The position numbers and the translations under genes were made by a program. From positions 62,001 to 126,000 of the forward strand of contig NZ_FOJP01000008.1 in the NCBI RefSeq assembly GCF_900111835.1: a stretch of DNA of 64,000 nucleotides. The letters run 5' to 3'. Source of the DNA: Metapseudomonas otitidis. GTDB lineage: Bacteria; Pseudomonadota; Gammaproteobacteria; Pseudomonadales; Pseudomonadaceae. Below are positions 1 to 9,576 of this stretch, in pieces (within the stretch, counting starts at the first letter, position 1; every line of letters starts with the position of its first letter). The notes beneath the pieces were generated by a model. That model worked only from the letters and a program-made list of their open reading frames with translations. It had not been told where the DNA came from and ran no database searches.

Positions 1-603
1 GTTCGCCTGTCGGTCCATGGGCAGTGGCCGGATTTCAATGATGGCCGGCGCTACCTGATCCTCTGCAATCACTCCAGCCACTACGACATCCCGGCCTCTT
101 TCGTGGCGCTGCCGGGCTCCATCCGCATGCTGGCCAAGCAGGAACTCTCCCGCGTGCCTTTCCTGGGCGCGGCGATGAAGGCGGCGGAATTCCCGTTCAT
201 TGACCGGCACAACCGGCGACAGGCGCTGGAGGACCTGGCCAAGGCGCGCGCCATGATGGAAAGCGGCATTGTGCTGTGGGCCGCGCCGGAGGGAACGCGT
301 TCCCCGGATGGCCGGTTGCAGCCATTCAAGAAGGGCTGCTTCCACCTGGCCCTGGATACCGATGCGGTGATCGTGCCGGTGGCCATTCGTGGCATTCATC
401 GGGTGCTGCCTGCGCGCTCCTGGCGTTTCAACCTGGGGCTGCCGGTTTCCGTGCATGTGGGGGAGCCGATCGATGCCAGCCAGTACGACGTGGCACGTCT
501 CGGGATGCTCATGGAACTGACCCGTGAGCGCATGGAGGCCTTGTTGGAGCCTGGGGTGGCGCAGCCGGAAGCGGTGAGGCAGGTGCTGCTGGAGCCGGCC
601 TGA
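1..603 (+). CDS. 1-acyl-sn-glycerol-3-phosphate acyltransferase-like protein, 5' end outside window
   Basis: The frame is open from base 1, so the gene starts upstream of the window and about 200 C-terminal residues are visible. The acyltransferase motif NHSSHYD (HX4D) lies near residue 24 of the visible part and the PEGTRSPDG substrate-binding motif follows about 70 residues later. This spacing is typical of the PlsC/LPLAT family, which transfers acyl groups to lysophospholipids at the inner membrane. Which substrate it uses cannot be told from the fragment. It converges on rne and the two share the terminator that follows. In P. aeruginosa I would expect murB/ptpA/kdsB on this side of rne, so the neighbour differs here. 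Confidence 0.85.
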   Translation, partial: VRLSVHGQWPDFNDGRRYLILCNHSSHYDIPASFVALPGSIRMLAKQELSRVPFLGAAMKAAEFPFIDRHNRRQALEDLAKARAMMESGIVLWAAPEGTRSPDGRLQPFKKGCFHLALDTDAVIVPVAIRGIHRVLPARSWRFNLGLPVSVHVGEPIDASQYDVARLGMLMELTRERMEALLEPGVAQPEAVRQVLLEPA

Positions 604-680
604 AGCTGTTCGCAGCGGCGAAGGGAGAGGGCGGTTAACGAGCTGCCCAGTCTGAGAGGGCTCAGTGCTGTGAACGAGGC

Positions 681-716
681 ATGAAAAAAGGGACGCCATT
701 GGCGTCCCTTTTTCAT
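681..716. terminator. Rho-independent terminator between the acyltransferase gene and rne
   Basis: A near-perfect inverted repeat (AAAAGGGACGCC and GGCGTCCCTTTTT arms, loop ATT) has A and T runs on both sides. It can end transcription from both directions: the acyltransferase gene on plus and rne on minus. Confidence 0.85.
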
Positions 717-730
717 GGAGCAAGCAGGCC

Positions 731-3700
731 TCAGACGGTCGGCTTGTCCTTCTCTTCCTCGCTGGCCTGCTGTTCTGCAGCAGGTTGCTCGGCTTCGACG
801 GTTGCGGCTTCTTCTGCCTGGGCCTCGGCCTGGACGGCTTCAGCTTCGGCGGCCGGTGCGGCCTCTTCGGTCGGCTGAGCTTGTGCCTCGGCAGGGGCTT
901 CGGCCACGACCGGCTCCTCGACCACCGCAGGTGCAGCCTCGGCTTCGACCGGGGCGGCGGCAGCGGCTTCACGAGCCAGGCGCTCGGCCTCCTGCTGGCG
1001 ACGACGAACCTCGCGAGGATCGTTGGGCGCGCGGCCGGTGCTGCTCACGCTGGCAGCGGGGGCAGCTTCGACGCTCGGAGCGGGCTCGGCTACGACCTCT
1101 GCCACGGGTTCCGGCTGAGACTCGGCGGCTTCGGCCTGGGGCTCGACGGCAGCTTCGGCGACTTCAGCCGGCTGGGCCTGAGGCTCGCTGGCCACTTCGG
1201 CGCTTTCGCTCTGCTCGGTCACGGCAGTGGCCGGTTCGTTCGCTTGCGGCGCGTCTTGCGGCTGGATCAGCTCCAGGCTGGCCTGCTGCTCGGTGGTTTC
1301 GCTGACGGCGTTCGCTTGCGGCTCGACCTCGGCTGCCTCTGCTGCCTGGCTGGCGGCTTCGACGGCGATTACGGAGCCGGCGGCGACCGCTGCAACCACG
1401 GCGGCTTCGGAGGGCTCGTTGGCCTGCTCGGCATCGCCTTCTGCTTCTTCATTACCGTCCAGCGACTCGTCGCCATTCACTTCACGCTGACGCTCGCGGC
1501 GGTTGCTGCGGCGGCGTTGGCCGCGGGAGCGACGACGGGGGCGTTCGCCGTCCGCGCCTTCCTGGCCGTCGTCCAGCAGCTCTTCGCTGTCGTTCAGCAG
1601 TTCTTCTTCGCTCGGGGCGGCGGCAGCCTGCTCGGGGCGCGGTTGGCGCTCTTCACGGGGCGGACGCTCACCACGCTCGCGGCGGTTCTCCTGGCCTTCA
1701 CGCGGCTCACGGGCTTCGCGGGGCTGGCGCTCCTCACGGGGCTGACGCTCTTCGCGGGGTTGGCGTTCCTCGCGGGCCTGGCGTTCTTCACGCGGTTGGC
1801 GCTCTTCGCGAGGCTGACGCTCCTCACGGGGCTGGCGCTCTTCGCGCGGGGCGCGCTCTGCACGAGGTTGGCGCTCTTCGCGTGGCTCACGGCCTTCGCG
1901 GGGCTGGCGCTCTTCACGCGGTTGACGGTCTTCGCGAGCCTGGCGTTCTTCACGCGGCTGGCGCTCTTCGCGAGGCTTGCGCTCGTCGTCACGACGACCT
2001 TCACGGCCTTCGCGGCGGCGGTTCTGCTGACGACCGTTGCGACGCTCCTCACCGGTACGGGCGGGGCGCTCGCTGGCGGCGGCCTTCTCGGGCGCGGGGC
2101 TCGGCTCGTCCTTGCCGGCGAACAGGCTGACCAGCGACTTCACCAGGCCCTTGAACAGGCTCGGTTCGGCGGCTGCAACGGCGGCGGTGGGCGGTGCCAT
2201 CGGGGCCGGTGCGGTCGGGGCGGGAGCCGGACGCTCGGGGGCGACGGTCTTCACGGCGGCTTCCTGGCGAACCAGGGTGCGGGTGGAGGCGGCCGGGTGG
2301 TGTTCCTCGACTTCGGTGGGGGTCATCTCGTAGCTGGACAGACCAGTGAGGACTTCCGGGTTGTCGTCGCGCAGGCGCTGGACTTCGAAGTGCGGGGTTT
2401 CCAGGTGGTCGTTCGGCAGGATCACGATGCGTGCGCGGGTGCGCAGCTCGATCTTGGTGATGCTGTTGCGCTTCTCGTTGAGCAGGAAGGCGGCGACCGG
2501 GATCGGGACCTGGGCGCGGACTTCGGCGGTGCGGTCCTTGAGGGCCTCTTCCTCGATCAGACGGAGGATGGCCAGGGACAGGGATTCGACGTCACGGATG
2601 ATGCCCTGGCCGTTGCAACGGGGGCAGACGATGCCGCTGGTCTCGCCCAGGGACGGACGCAGGCGCTGGCGGGACATTTCCAGCAGGCCGAAGCGGGAGA
2701 TGCGGCCGACCTGTACGCGGGCGCGGTCGGCTTCCAGGGCTTCGCGGACTTTTTCTTCCACGGCGCGCTGGTTCTTGGCCGGGGTCATGTCGATGAAGTC
2801 GATGACGATCAGGCCGCCGATGTCGCGCAGGCGCAGCTGGCGGGCGATTTCCTCGGCCGCTTCCAGGTTGGTCTGCAGGGCGGTTTCTTCGATGTCACCG
2901 CCTTTGGTGGCACGAGCGGAGTTGATGTCGATGGACACCAGGGCTTCGGTCGGGTCGATGACGATGGAGCCGCCGGAGGGCAGTTTCACTTCGCGCTGGA
3001 AGGCGGTTTCGATCTGGCTCTCGATCTGGAAACGATTGAACAGCGGAACGCTGTCCTGGTAGAGCTTGATCTTGTTCTGGTACTGCGGCATCACCTGGCG
3101 GATGAAGCTGAGGGCTTCTTCCTGGGCTTCGACGCTGTCGATCAGCACTTCGCCGATGTCCTGGCGCAGGTAGTCGCGGATCGCGCGGATGATGACGTTG
3201 CTTTCCTGGTAGATCAGGAAGGGGGCGCCACGCTCACCGGAGGCTTCCTTGATGGCGCTCCAGAGTTGCAGCAGGTAGTCGAGGTCCCATTGCAGCTCCT
3301 CGCTAGAGCGGCCAAGGCCGGCGGTGCGCACGATCAGGCCCATGTCGGCCGGCGCGTTCAGGCCGTTGAGGGCTTCGCGCAGTTCGTTGCGCTCTTCGCC
3401 TTCGATGCGACGGGAGATGCCGCCGGCGCGGGGGTTGTTCGGCATCAGCACCAGGTAGCGGCCGGCAAGGCTGATGAAGGTGGTGAGGGCTGCGCCCTTG
3501 TTGCCGCGCTCTTCCTTCTCGACCTGGACGATGACTTCCTGGCCTTCGTTGAGCACGTCTTTGATGTTGACGCGGCCCTCGGGGGACTTCTTGAAGTATT
3601 CGCGGGAGATTTCTTTCAGCGGCAGGAAGCCGTGACGTTCGGCACCGAAGTCGACGAATGCGGCTTCGAGGCTGGGTTCGATGCGGGTGATGCGGCCTTT

Positions 3701-3826
3701 ATAGATGTTGGCCTTTTTCTGTTCGCGGGCGCCCGACTCGATGTCCAGGTCATACAGGCGTTGGCCGTCGACCAGGGCAACACGCAACTCTTCGGGCTGA
3801 GTTGCGTTAATCAGCATTCTTTTCAT
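731..3826 (-). CDS. rne: Ribonuclease E, degradosome scaffold endoribonuclease
   Basis: RNase E cuts single-stranded AU-rich RNA, starts most mRNA decay and processes rRNA and tRNA. The start is placed at the [10 protein letters not shown] methionine, which matches the family; an upstream in-frame ATG at 3871 would add 15 unrelated residues. The product is 1031 aa. The N-terminal catalytic half carries the S1 domain, the magnesium-binding aspartates in [11 protein letters not shown] and IVIDFIDM, and the zinc-link CPRCNGQG. After it comes a short amphipathic segment ([16 protein letters not shown]), a likely membrane anchor. The C-terminal half is disordered: an Arg/Glu array built on REERQP units (about residues 605-730), then an acidic and Ala/Glu/Pro-rich tail containing an NDPREVRR motif. 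The C-terminal half should bind partner proteins and RNA. Confidence 0.97.
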   Translation of the reverse strand: MKRMLINATQPEELRVALVDGQRLYDLDIESGAREQKKANIYKGRITRIEPSLEAAFVDFGAERHGFLPLKEISREYFKKSPEGRVNIKDVLNEGQEVIVQVEKEERGNKGAALTTFISLAGRYLVLMPNNPRAGGISRRIEGEERNELREALNGLNAPADMGLIVRTAGLGRSSEELQWDLDYLLQLWSAIKEASGERGAPFLIYQESNVIIRAIRDYLRQDIGEVLIDSVEAQEEALSFIRQVMPQYQNKIKLYQDSVPLFNRFQIESQIETAFQREVKLPSGGSIVIDPTEALVSIDINSARATKGGDIEETALQTNLEAAEEIARQLRLRDIGGLIVIDFIDMTPAKNQRAVEEKVREALEADRARVQVGRISRFGLLEMSRQRLRPSLGETSGIVCPRCNGQGIIRDVESLSLAILRLIEEEALKDRTAEVRAQVPIPVAAFLLNEKRNSITKIELRTRARIVILPNDHLETPHFEVQRLRDDNPEVLTGLSSYEMTPTEVEEHHPAASTRTLVRQEAAVKTVAPERPAPAPTAPAPMAPPTAAVAAAEPSLFKGLVKSLVSLFAGKDEPSPAPEKAAASERPARTGEERRNGRQQNRRREGREGRRDDERKPREERQPREERQAREDRQPREERQPREGREPREERQPRAERAPREERQPREERQPREERQPREERQAREERQPREERQPREERQPREAREPREGQENRRERGERPPREERQPRPEQAAAAPSEEELLNDSEELLDDGQEGADGERPRRRSRGQRRRSNRRERQREVNGDESLDGNEEAEGDAEQANEPSEAAVVAAVAAGSVIAVEAASQAAEAAEVEPQANAVSETTEQQASLELIQPQDAPQANEPATAVTEQSESAEVASEPQAQPAEVAEAAVEPQAEAAESQPEPVAEVVAEPAPSVEAAPAASVSSTGRAPNDPREVRRRQQEAERLAREAAAAAPVEAEAAPAVVEEPVVAEAPAEAQAQPTEEAAPAAEAEAVQAEAQAEEAATVEAEQPAAEQQASEEEKDKPTV

Positions 3827-4324
3827 GTAGTACCGTCGGTTTCCGGGGCTACCGGAAACGGCGACCGGCACACACGACTCTCGCGGTCGGTGTCAGGTGC
3901 GTGTCAGGAGCGGGTTAATGCTCCCGTGTCCAGCGACATCAGGCCATCTGGCCGGAGTCGCGACGACGTCTCCCGCTGCTGTTGTCGTAACAGAAGCAAC
4001 GTTTATCAGGAGGAGGAATCAGCCATCGGCAGCGGACGGAATAAAACGTCTTGGTTGAAGCGCTGCTACGCAGTCCGACGGTTGTGCATCTCCACCCTAC
4101 ACTTGTCCCTTGAAAATCGGGTGCCGCTCGCAGAATCCGTAGCGGGTTGCATTTACCGCGACCGCCCTAGGGTGGTCACGCGTCATGGCTCAAGGCTTTT
4201 TTCTCCGAATGATCGCTGTTCTGGAGCGAAGATTCTGACGGACGGCCTGACGTCCTGAATGGGTTGCACGTGGCTGGGATGGCAGTTTTGGCGAGCATCC
4301 GGGGCACGGCCGCTTTTGGCGGCG
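3827..4324 (-). other. Predicted long 5' leader of rne
   Basis: About 500 bases lie between the predicted rne promoter and the rne start, and I see no gene in them on either strand. E. coli rne has a long 5' leader (361 nt) through which RNase E destabilises its own mRNA. This stretch is the natural candidate for the same autoregulation here. No fold has been computed. Confidence 0.55.
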
Positions 4325-4330
4325 TTCGCG

Positions 4331-4359
4331 ACTATAGCAGCAATCATTAAGTGCTTCAA
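4331..4359 (-). promoter_or_regulatory. Candidate sigma-70 promoter of rne
   Basis: On the minus strand a -35 TTGAAG (4359-4354) and a -10 TATAGT (4336-4331) are exactly 17 bp apart, predicting a start near 4324. It is the best promoter in the rne/rluC divergent region. Confidence 0.6.
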
Positions 4360-4388
4360 ATCCATAAAAAATTGTTATGATCGCCGCC

Positions 4389-5342
4389 ATGACGACTCCC
4401 TCCTCTCCAACTTCCGGCGTGCAAATGCTCGAAGTTGCGCCGGAATATGCCGGTCAGCGTATTGATAATTTCCTCCGGACCCAGCTGAAAGGCGTCCCCA
4501 AGACCTTGATCTACCGCATCTTGCGCAAGGGCGAAGTGCGGGTGAACAAGGGGCGCATCAAGCCTGAGTACAAGCTTCAGGCTGGCGATGTAATTCGGGT
4601 GCCGCCGCTGCGTCTCGCGGAGCGGGATGAGCAGGTACCGGTTGCCCAGGGGCTGCTGGAGCGTCTCGAAGCTGCCATCGTTTATGAAGACAAGGGGCTG
4701 ATTGTCCTCAACAAGCCGGCCGGCATTGCCGTGCATGGCGGCAGCGGCCTCAGTTATGGGGTGATCGAGGCGTTTCGCCAGCTGCGGCCCGATGCGCGCG
4801 AGCTCGAGCTGGTCCATCGCCTGGACCGGGATACCTCGGGCCTGCTGATGATCGCCAAGAAGCGCAGCATGTTGCGTCACCTCCACGAAGCACTGCGCGG
4901 TGATGGTGTAGATAAGCGCTACCTCGCCCTGGTGCGGGGGAGTTGGCCGACGTCGAAGAAAAAAGTCAGCGCCCCGCTTCTGAAGAACACCCTGCGCTCC
5001 GGTGAGCGGATGGTGGAGGTGGATGACGAGGGTAAGGATGCTCTGACCGAGTTCCGCGTGCTGCGGCGTTTTGGTGAGTTCGCCACTTTGATCGAGGCGA
5101 GCCCGATTACCGGCCGTACCCATCAGATCCGGGTCCATACCCGGCATGCCGGCCATGCCATTGCGGGTGATCCCAAGTACGGCGATGAAGATTTTTCTCG
5201 GGAAATCCGCGATTTGGGCGGCAAACGCCTGTTCCTGCATGCCTATGCGCTCTCCCTGGTTTTGCCGGATGGCACGCCCCTGAGTCTTGAGGCGCCAGTG
5301 GATGAAATGTGGTCGCAGACCCTGGAGCGGTTGGGTGCCTGA
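4389..5342 (+). CDS. rluC: 23S rRNA pseudouridine synthase RluC
   Basis: The enzyme makes pseudouridine at 23S rRNA positions 955, 2504 and 2580 (E. coli numbering). An S4 RNA-binding domain (about residues 20-80) is followed by the catalytic domain with HRLDRDTSG, whose Asp (about residue 146) is the nucleophile. The later GRTHQIRVH motif is also present. The start at [12 protein letters not shown] fits Pseudomonas homologues; an ATG 12 bases upstream is in frame but lies in a possible promoter. Length is 317 aa, normal for the family. It is divergent from rne, as in E. coli, and its 3' end overlaps the HAD gene by 8 bp. Confidence 0.95.
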   Translation: MTTPSSPTSGVQMLEVAPEYAGQRIDNFLRTQLKGVPKTLIYRILRKGEVRVNKGRIKPEYKLQAGDVIRVPPLRLAERDEQVPVAQGLLERLEAAIVYEDKGLIVLNKPAGIAVHGGSGLSYGVIEAFRQLRPDARELELVHRLDRDTSGLLMIAKKRSMLRHLHEALRGDGVDKRYLALVRGSWPTSKKKVSAPLLKNTLRSGERMVEVDDEGKDALTEFRVLRRFGEFATLIEASPITGRTHQIRVHTRHAGHAIAGDPKYGDEDFSREIRDLGGKRLFLHAYALSLVLPDGTPLSLEAPVDEMWSQTLERLGA

Positions 5343-6027
5343 CTATCAGCTGCTGATCTTCGATTGGGATGGCACCCTGGTGGACTCCATTTCGCGCATT
5401 GTCGAGTCCCTTCGGGTGGCGGCTGAGGCTTGCGGTCTGCCGCAATTGGACGATTCGGCGCTCAAGGGCATCATCGGTCTCGGCTTGCCCGAGGCGATTG
5501 CAGTGCTTTATCCGGATCTGGCCGATCCGCAGCGGATCGCTCGCTACCGTGAGGTCTATGTGTCGCACTACAGTCATCTGGAGGCGGCCCCGTCGCCGCT
5601 CTTTGCGGGCGTGGAAGATGCGCTGGAGTCGTTTCGCGAGGCTGGTTATCGCCTGGCGGTGGCAACGGGCAAGACGCGGCGCGGGCTTGATCGTGTCCTG
5701 GCGGGGCGTGGTTGGGAGTGCTACTTCGATATCACTCGCTGCGCTGACGAAACGGCGAGCAAGCCTGATCCCTTGATGCTGCGCCAGATCATGGCGCATT
5801 GCGGTGTCAATGCCGGTGCGTCGCTGATGGTGGGGGACTCGCCCTTTGATCTGCGTATGGCACGCAATGCGGCAATGGACTGCGTGGCGGTCGGTTATGG
5901 CGCGCAGTCGCTTGATGTCCTGCGGCTGGAGTCGCCGACGCTGGCAATCGAGCGTTTTGATGAGCTGCGCCATTGGTTGGCTGGTGGCGCGAACAACCCG
6001 GTGAACAAGGTGGAATTGCATGTCTGA
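5335..6027 (+). CDS. HAD-superfamily hydrolase, Gph/phosphoglycolate phosphatase-like
   Basis: The HAD motifs are in order: DWDGTLVD (motif I, nucleophile Asp), VATGKTRRG (motif II), KPDPLML (motif III Lys) and [11 protein letters not shown] (motif IV). The helical cap after motif I indicates a small phosphatase of the Gph/PGMB type. The substrate is not fixed by the sequence. The GTG start overlapping the end of rluC gives 230 aa and puts motif I close to the N-terminus, as in the family. A further start at 5287 would lie well inside rluC and is rejected. Eight-base overlaps on both sides suggest translational coupling with rluC and sppA. Confidence 0.85.
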   Translation: MPDYQLLIFDWDGTLVDSISRIVESLRVAAEACGLPQLDDSALKGIIGLGLPEAIAVLYPDLADPQRIARYREVYVSHYSHLEAAPSPLFAGVEDALESFREAGYRLAVATGKTRRGLDRVLAGRGWECYFDITRCADETASKPDPLMLRQIMAHCGVNAGASLMVGDSPFDLRMARNAAMDCVAVGYGAQSLDVLRLESPTLAIERFDELRHWLAGGANNPVNKVELHV

Positions 6028-7000
6028 TGAATGGAACGCATCGGCACCCGCTGGTGGTGATGACAAGAGTTGGAGGCTGCTTGAGAAGGCTGTCCTGGCG
6101 GGCGTTCAGGAACAGCGGCGAGCTCGGCGCTGGGGTATTTTCTTCAAGCTCCTGACCTTCCTTTATCTGTTCGGCGCGCTGCTGATGTTTTCGCCGTTGT
6201 TCGATCTGCAGAAGACGGCGGCGCGTGGTGAGACCCATACGGCACTGGTCGAGGTTCGCGGCATGATTGCGGATAACGAGGCTGCGAGTGCCGACAACAT
6301 CGTGAGCAGTCTCAGGGCGGCCTTCGAGGATCCGAAGACCAAGGGGGTTGTTCTGCGCATCAACAGCCCGGGCGGCAGTCCCGTCCAGTCGGGCTACATC
6401 TATGACGAGATCCGGCGGCTGCGGGGTGAGCATCCCGATACCAAGGTCTATGCGGTGATCACTGATCTTGGGGCATCTGGTGCCTACTACATTGCCAGTG
6501 CAGCGGACGAGATCTACGCGGACAAGGCGAGCCTGGTGGGGTCCATTGGTGTCACGGCGGCCAGCTTCGGTTTCGTCGACCTGATGGGTAAGCTGGGTGT
6601 CGAGCGTCGCGTCTACACCTCGGGCGAGCACAAGGCGTTCCTTGATCCGTTCCAGCCTCAGAAGGATGACGAGACTCGCTTCTGGCAGGGTGTGTTGGAT
6701 ATCACTCATCGCCAGTTCATCGAGAGCGTGAAGAAGGGGCGAGGTGATCGGCTGAAGGTCGATGGGCATCCCGAGCTCTTCAGCGGCCTGGTCTGGTCCG
6801 GTGAGCAGGCTCTTGAGCTGGGTCTGGTGGATAAACTCGGTAGCACCAGCTACGTGGCGCGCGAGGTCATCGGCGCCAAGGAAATCGTCGATTACACGAA
6901 GCAGGACACGCCGTTTGATCGCTTTGCCAAGCGCCTGGGTGCGAGCATGGCTGAGCAGTTGGCGATGTGGATGGGGTTCCAGGGGCCTTCGCTGCGCTGA
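6020..7000 (+). CDS. sppA: Signal peptide peptidase SppA, short (36 kDa) type
   Basis: This is an S49 serine protease that clears cleaved signal peptides from the inner membrane. One transmembrane segment lies at about residues 39-60, and the protease domain faces the periplasm. The Ser in LGASGAYYIA (residue 153) and the Lys in SGEHKAF (residue 205) are 52 residues apart, the same spacing as the Ser147/Lys199 dyad of B. subtilis SppA. NSPGGSP is also conserved. At 326 aa it is the half-length form, unlike the duplicated 67 kDa E. coli enzyme. The ATG overlaps the end of the HAD gene by 8 bp, so rluC, the HAD gene and sppA form one unit. Confidence 0.93.
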   Translation: MSDEWNASAPAGGDDKSWRLLEKAVLAGVQEQRRARRWGIFFKLLTFLYLFGALLMFSPLFDLQKTAARGETHTALVEVRGMIADNEAASADNIVSSLRAAFEDPKTKGVVLRINSPGGSPVQSGYIYDEIRRLRGEHPDTKVYAVITDLGASGAYYIASAADEIYADKASLVGSIGVTAASFGFVDLMGKLGVERRVYTSGEHKAFLDPFQPQKDDETRFWQGVLDITHRQFIESVKKGRGDRLKVDGHPELFSGLVWSGEQALELGLVDKLGSTSYVAREVIGAKEIVDYTKQDTPFDRFAKRLGASMAEQLAMWMGFQGPSLR

Positions 7001-7021
7001 ACCTCGCAGGTAGTTGCCAGA

Positions 7022-7047
7022 AAAGCCCGGCTTGTGCCGGGCTTTTT
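7022..7047. terminator. Shared bidirectional terminator between sppA and maf
   Basis: The stem AAAGCCCGGC/GCCGGGCTTT has a TTGT loop and A and T runs on its two sides. It serves the convergent sppA (plus) and maf (minus) genes. Confidence 0.85.
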
Positions 7048-7051
7048 CGTT

Positions 7052-7630
7052 TCAGGGGACCTGTTGGCCTTCGGCGAGCAGCATGTCCACCAGGCGGATC
7101 AGTGGCAGGCCAACCAGGCTGGTGGCGTCCTCGCCCTCTGTGGTGCGGAACAGTGCGACGCCTAGCCCTTCCGCCTTGAAGCTGCCGGCGCAGTCGTAGG
7201 GCTGCTCTGCCTGCAGGTATCGCTCGATGGTGGCTTCGTCCAGTTTGCGGAAGTGCACGGTGAAGGGGATGCAATCCACCTGGCAGCTGCCGGTTCGCGT
7301 ATTGAGCAGGGCTAGGCCGGTCAGGAAGCTTACGCTGGCGCCGCTTGCGGCCATGAGTTGCTGCTTGGCGCGGGTGAAGTCGCCGGGCTTGCCCAGGACC
7401 TGCTGGCCGAGCACGGCAACCTGGTCGGAGCCGATGATCAGGTGCTGCTCATGGATGTGCGCCAGGGCACGGGCTTTCTGTTCGGCAAGGCGGCGCACCA
7501 GTTGCTCGGCGCCTTCTCCCGGGTGGCGTGTTTCATCGATGGCGGGCGCGCTCCAGGTGAAGGGAAGGCCCAGGCGCTCCAGCAGGGCGCGCCGGTAGGG
7601 TGAGCTGGATGCGAGCACCAGATTGGTCAT
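7052..7630 (-). CDS. maf: Maf-family nucleotide pyrophosphatase, YceF type
   Basis: Maf proteins hydrolyse non-canonical nucleoside triphosphates; the YceF subgroup prefers 7-methyl-GTP. The N-terminal LASSSPYRRALLERLG motif, the DETRHPGE stretch, the GSDQVAV motif and the KLDEATIERYL region are all present. The context beside yceD-rpmF-plsX is the yceF locus, which supports the YceF assignment. The length is normal (192 aa). It is divergent from yceD, and the 107-bp gap between them carries the yceD promoter. Confidence 0.92.
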   Translation of the reverse strand: MTNLVLASSSPYRRALLERLGLPFTWSAPAIDETRHPGEGAEQLVRRLAEQKARALAHIHEQHLIIGSDQVAVLGQQVLGKPGDFTRAKQQLMAASGASVSFLTGLALLNTRTGSCQVDCIPFTVHFRKLDEATIERYLQAEQPYDCAGSFKAEGLGVALFRTTEGEDATSLVGLPLIRLVDMLLAEGQQVP

Positions 7631-7699
7631 GATCGACTCCGCGAAAAAATGCCGCGATTCTATCGGGCGTGCCGTGCGGCGGACAGGTCGGAATTTGTT

Positions 7700-7728
7700 T
7701 TGACAGGGCAGGGGGGCATCCCTAGAAT
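7700..7728 (+). promoter_or_regulatory. Sigma-70 promoter of yceD-rpmF, very close to the start codon
   Basis: A consensus -35 TTGACA (7700-7705) and a -10 TAGAAT (7723-7728) are 17 bp apart. Transcription should start near 7734-7736, only a few bases before the yceD ATG at 7738, which has no Shine-Dalgarno sequence. Confidence 0.75.
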
Positions 7729-7737
7729 ACCGCGCCT

Positions 7738-8265
7738 ATGTTGAATGGGCCGATTCCAACTCACGTCGATCCGCGCAAGATGGCTGATCGCAGCGCCACC
7801 CTCCAGGGTGAGCTGCCTCTCGCCAGTCTCGAGCGTTTGTGCGATCCCCTCTCCGATGACGCAGGTCGCGTCACCGTGAGGCTTTCGTTCGAGCGCGACG
7901 AGCAGCGCACTGTGGTGATCCACAGCGAGCTCGACGTCGAGGTCAAGATGGTATGTCAGCGTTGCCTGGAGCTGGTCGCGCTGCCGATCCACAGCGAGTG
8001 TACGTACGCCGTGGTGAAGGAGGGTGCGGACAGCCAGTCACTGCCCAAGGGCTATGACGTGCTGGAAGTGGGTGAGGATCCGCTGGATCTTCTGACTCTG
8101 GTCGAGGACGAGCTTCTGCTGGCCTTGCCCATTGTTCCGGCCCATGACCCTGAGGAATGCCAGCAGCCGGCGGGGCTTGATGAGCCCGAACCGAGCGAGG
8201 ACGAGGTTCCGCGGTCCAACCCGTTCAGCGTACTGGCGCAGTTAAAGCGTGACCCAAACGTTTAG
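7738..8265 (+). CDS. yceD: YceD family protein (DUF177), 23S rRNA accumulation protein
   Basis: DUF177 proteins are encoded next to rpmF in most bacteria and are needed for normal 23S rRNA levels in plants and E. coli. The 175-aa product has the family pattern of an N-terminal beta region, a central CQRCLE pair of cysteines, and an acidic C-terminal part (EVGEDPLDLLTLVEDELLLALP). The ATG lies almost at the predicted transcription start, so the message may be leaderless. It stands 13 bp before rpmF and is co-transcribed with it. Confidence 0.92.
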   Translation: MLNGPIPTHVDPRKMADRSATLQGELPLASLERLCDPLSDDAGRVTVRLSFERDEQRTVVIHSELDVEVKMVCQRCLELVALPIHSECTYAVVKEGADSQSLPKGYDVLEVGEDPLDLLTLVEDELLLALPIVPAHDPEECQQPAGLDEPEPSEDEVPRSNPFSVLAQLKRDPNV

Positions 8266-8278
8266 GAGTTAATTGATT

Positions 8279-8461
8279 ATGGCTGTTCAGCAGAACAAAA
8301 AATCCCGCTCTGCCCGTGACATGCGTCGCTCCCACGACGCCCTCGAGGCCAATGCCCTGTCCATCGAGAAGAGCACCGGTGAAGTTCACCTGCGCCACCA
8401 CGTCTCCCCGGACGGCTTCTACCGTGGTCGCAAAGTGATCGACAAGGGCTCGAACGAGTAA
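8279..8461 (+). CDS. rpmF: 50S ribosomal protein L32
   Basis: The 60-aa basic protein starts [22 protein letters not shown], the conserved start of bacterial L32. It is the cysteine-free form with no zinc ribbon, as usual in gammaproteobacteria. TAGGAGTT forms the ribosome-binding site 9 bp upstream of ATG; a TTG two codons earlier is not needed. It is followed within 3 bp by plsX, so ribosome and phospholipid/fatty-acid genes share a transcript. Confidence 0.97.
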   Translation: MAVQQNKKSRSARDMRRSHDALEANALSIEKSTGEVHLRHHVSPDGFYRGRKVIDKGSNE

Positions 8462-8464
8462 TCC

Positions 8465-9475
8465 TTGTCTGTCTCTGTTATAGCGATTGACGCAATGGGC
8501 GGGGACTTCGGTCCCCGTTGCATTGTTCCGGCCAGCATTGCCTGCCTGGCTGAGTTCCCCTCCTTGCATCTGGTCCTTGTCGGCCAAGCCCCCGTCCTTG
8601 AAGAGCTCATCGCCCGCGAAAGCGGAGTCGATCGTCGACGCCTGTCCGTCGAGCATGCTGCCGAAGTGGTGGCGATGGACGAGCGGCCCTCGCAGGCGCT
8701 GCGCAGCAAGCCCGACTCCTCCATGCGTGTCGCTTTGGACCTCGTCCGTGCCGGGCGTGCCCATGCCTGCGTGAGCGCCGGCAATACCGGTGCGTTGATG
8801 GCGCTTTCCCGCTATGTGCTCAAGACCCTGCCGGGAATCGATCGGCCTGCCATGGTGACTGCGATTCCCACGGCGCGCGGCCATTGCCACCTGCTGGACC
8901 TTGGCGCCAACGTGGATTGCAGTGCCGAGCATCTCTATCAGTTTGCGGTGATGGGCAGCGTTGCGGCTGAGGCGCTCGGGTTGCGCAGCCCTCGTGTGGC
9001 GTTGCTGAACGTCGGCACGGAGGACATCAAGGGCAACCAGCAGGTCAAGCTCGCGGCCAGCCTGCTTCAGCAGGCCAATGGGTTGAACTACATCGGCTAC
9101 ATCGAGGGCGATGCGCTGTATCGCGGCGAAGCGGATGTGGTGGTCTGCGATGGCTTCGTCGGCAACATCCTGCTCAAGTCCAGCGAGGGGCTGGTGGCGA
9201 TGATTGCCGCGCGCATCGAGTCCCTGTTCACCGAGAATCTTGGCTCCCGTCTGGTTGGCGCGCTGGCGCTGCCGCTGTTGAGTCGTCTCAAGGGTGACCT
9301 GGCTCCGTCCCGCCACAATGGCGCGAGCTTTCTCGGGCTGCAGGGGATCGTGGTGAAGAGCCACGGCTCCGCTGGCGCGGATGGTTTCCAGAGTGCGATT
9401 CGTCGTGCCGTCATCGAGGTGCGGGAGAATCTGCCGCAGCGACTCCATGGGCGGCTCGAGGATCTGTTGCTCTAG
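8465..9475 (+). CDS. plsX: Phosphate acyltransferase PlsX
   Basis: PlsX converts acyl-ACP to acyl-phosphate, the donor for the first acylation of glycerol-3-phosphate. The family signature [12 protein letters not shown] is at the N-terminus, and [22 protein letters not shown] and [17 protein letters not shown] follow. The start is a TTG 3 bp after the rpmF stop; no ATG is available near the conserved N-terminus. The product is 336 aa. Unlike E. coli, fabH does not follow; fabD is next, the normal Pseudomonas order. Confidence 0.95.
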   Translation: MSVSVIAIDAMGGDFGPRCIVPASIACLAEFPSLHLVLVGQAPVLEELIARESGVDRRRLSVEHAAEVVAMDERPSQALRSKPDSSMRVALDLVRAGRAHACVSAGNTGALMALSRYVLKTLPGIDRPAMVTAIPTARGHCHLLDLGANVDCSAEHLYQFAVMGSVAAEALGLRSPRVALLNVGTEDIKGNQQVKLAASLLQQANGLNYIGYIEGDALYRGEADVVVCDGFVGNILLKSSEGLVAMIAARIESLFTENLGSRLVGALALPLLSRLKGDLAPSRHNGASFLGLQGIVVKSHGSAGADGFQSAIRRAVIEVRENLPQRLHGRLEDLLL

Positions 9476-9576
9476 GATGTGACCGCTGGCCGAGGGTTGT
9501 CATCCAACTGTCAGTCCGTTGCGCCTGGCGCCGCCAGGTGTGCGAATCGAACAAGGCAAACACGGGAACCGTTCCA

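Noticed and set aside
1640-2015. Repeats in the rne region considered as a CRISPR or minisatellite
   Set aside because: The repeats are in frame, degenerate and code for REERQP units; there are no spacers of constant length.
785-4258. Very long open frame on the plus strand opposite rne
   Set aside because: Its codons mirror the GC-rich rne sequence and the product is low-complexity (Gly/Leu/Phe/Arg rich); rne is certain on the minus strand.
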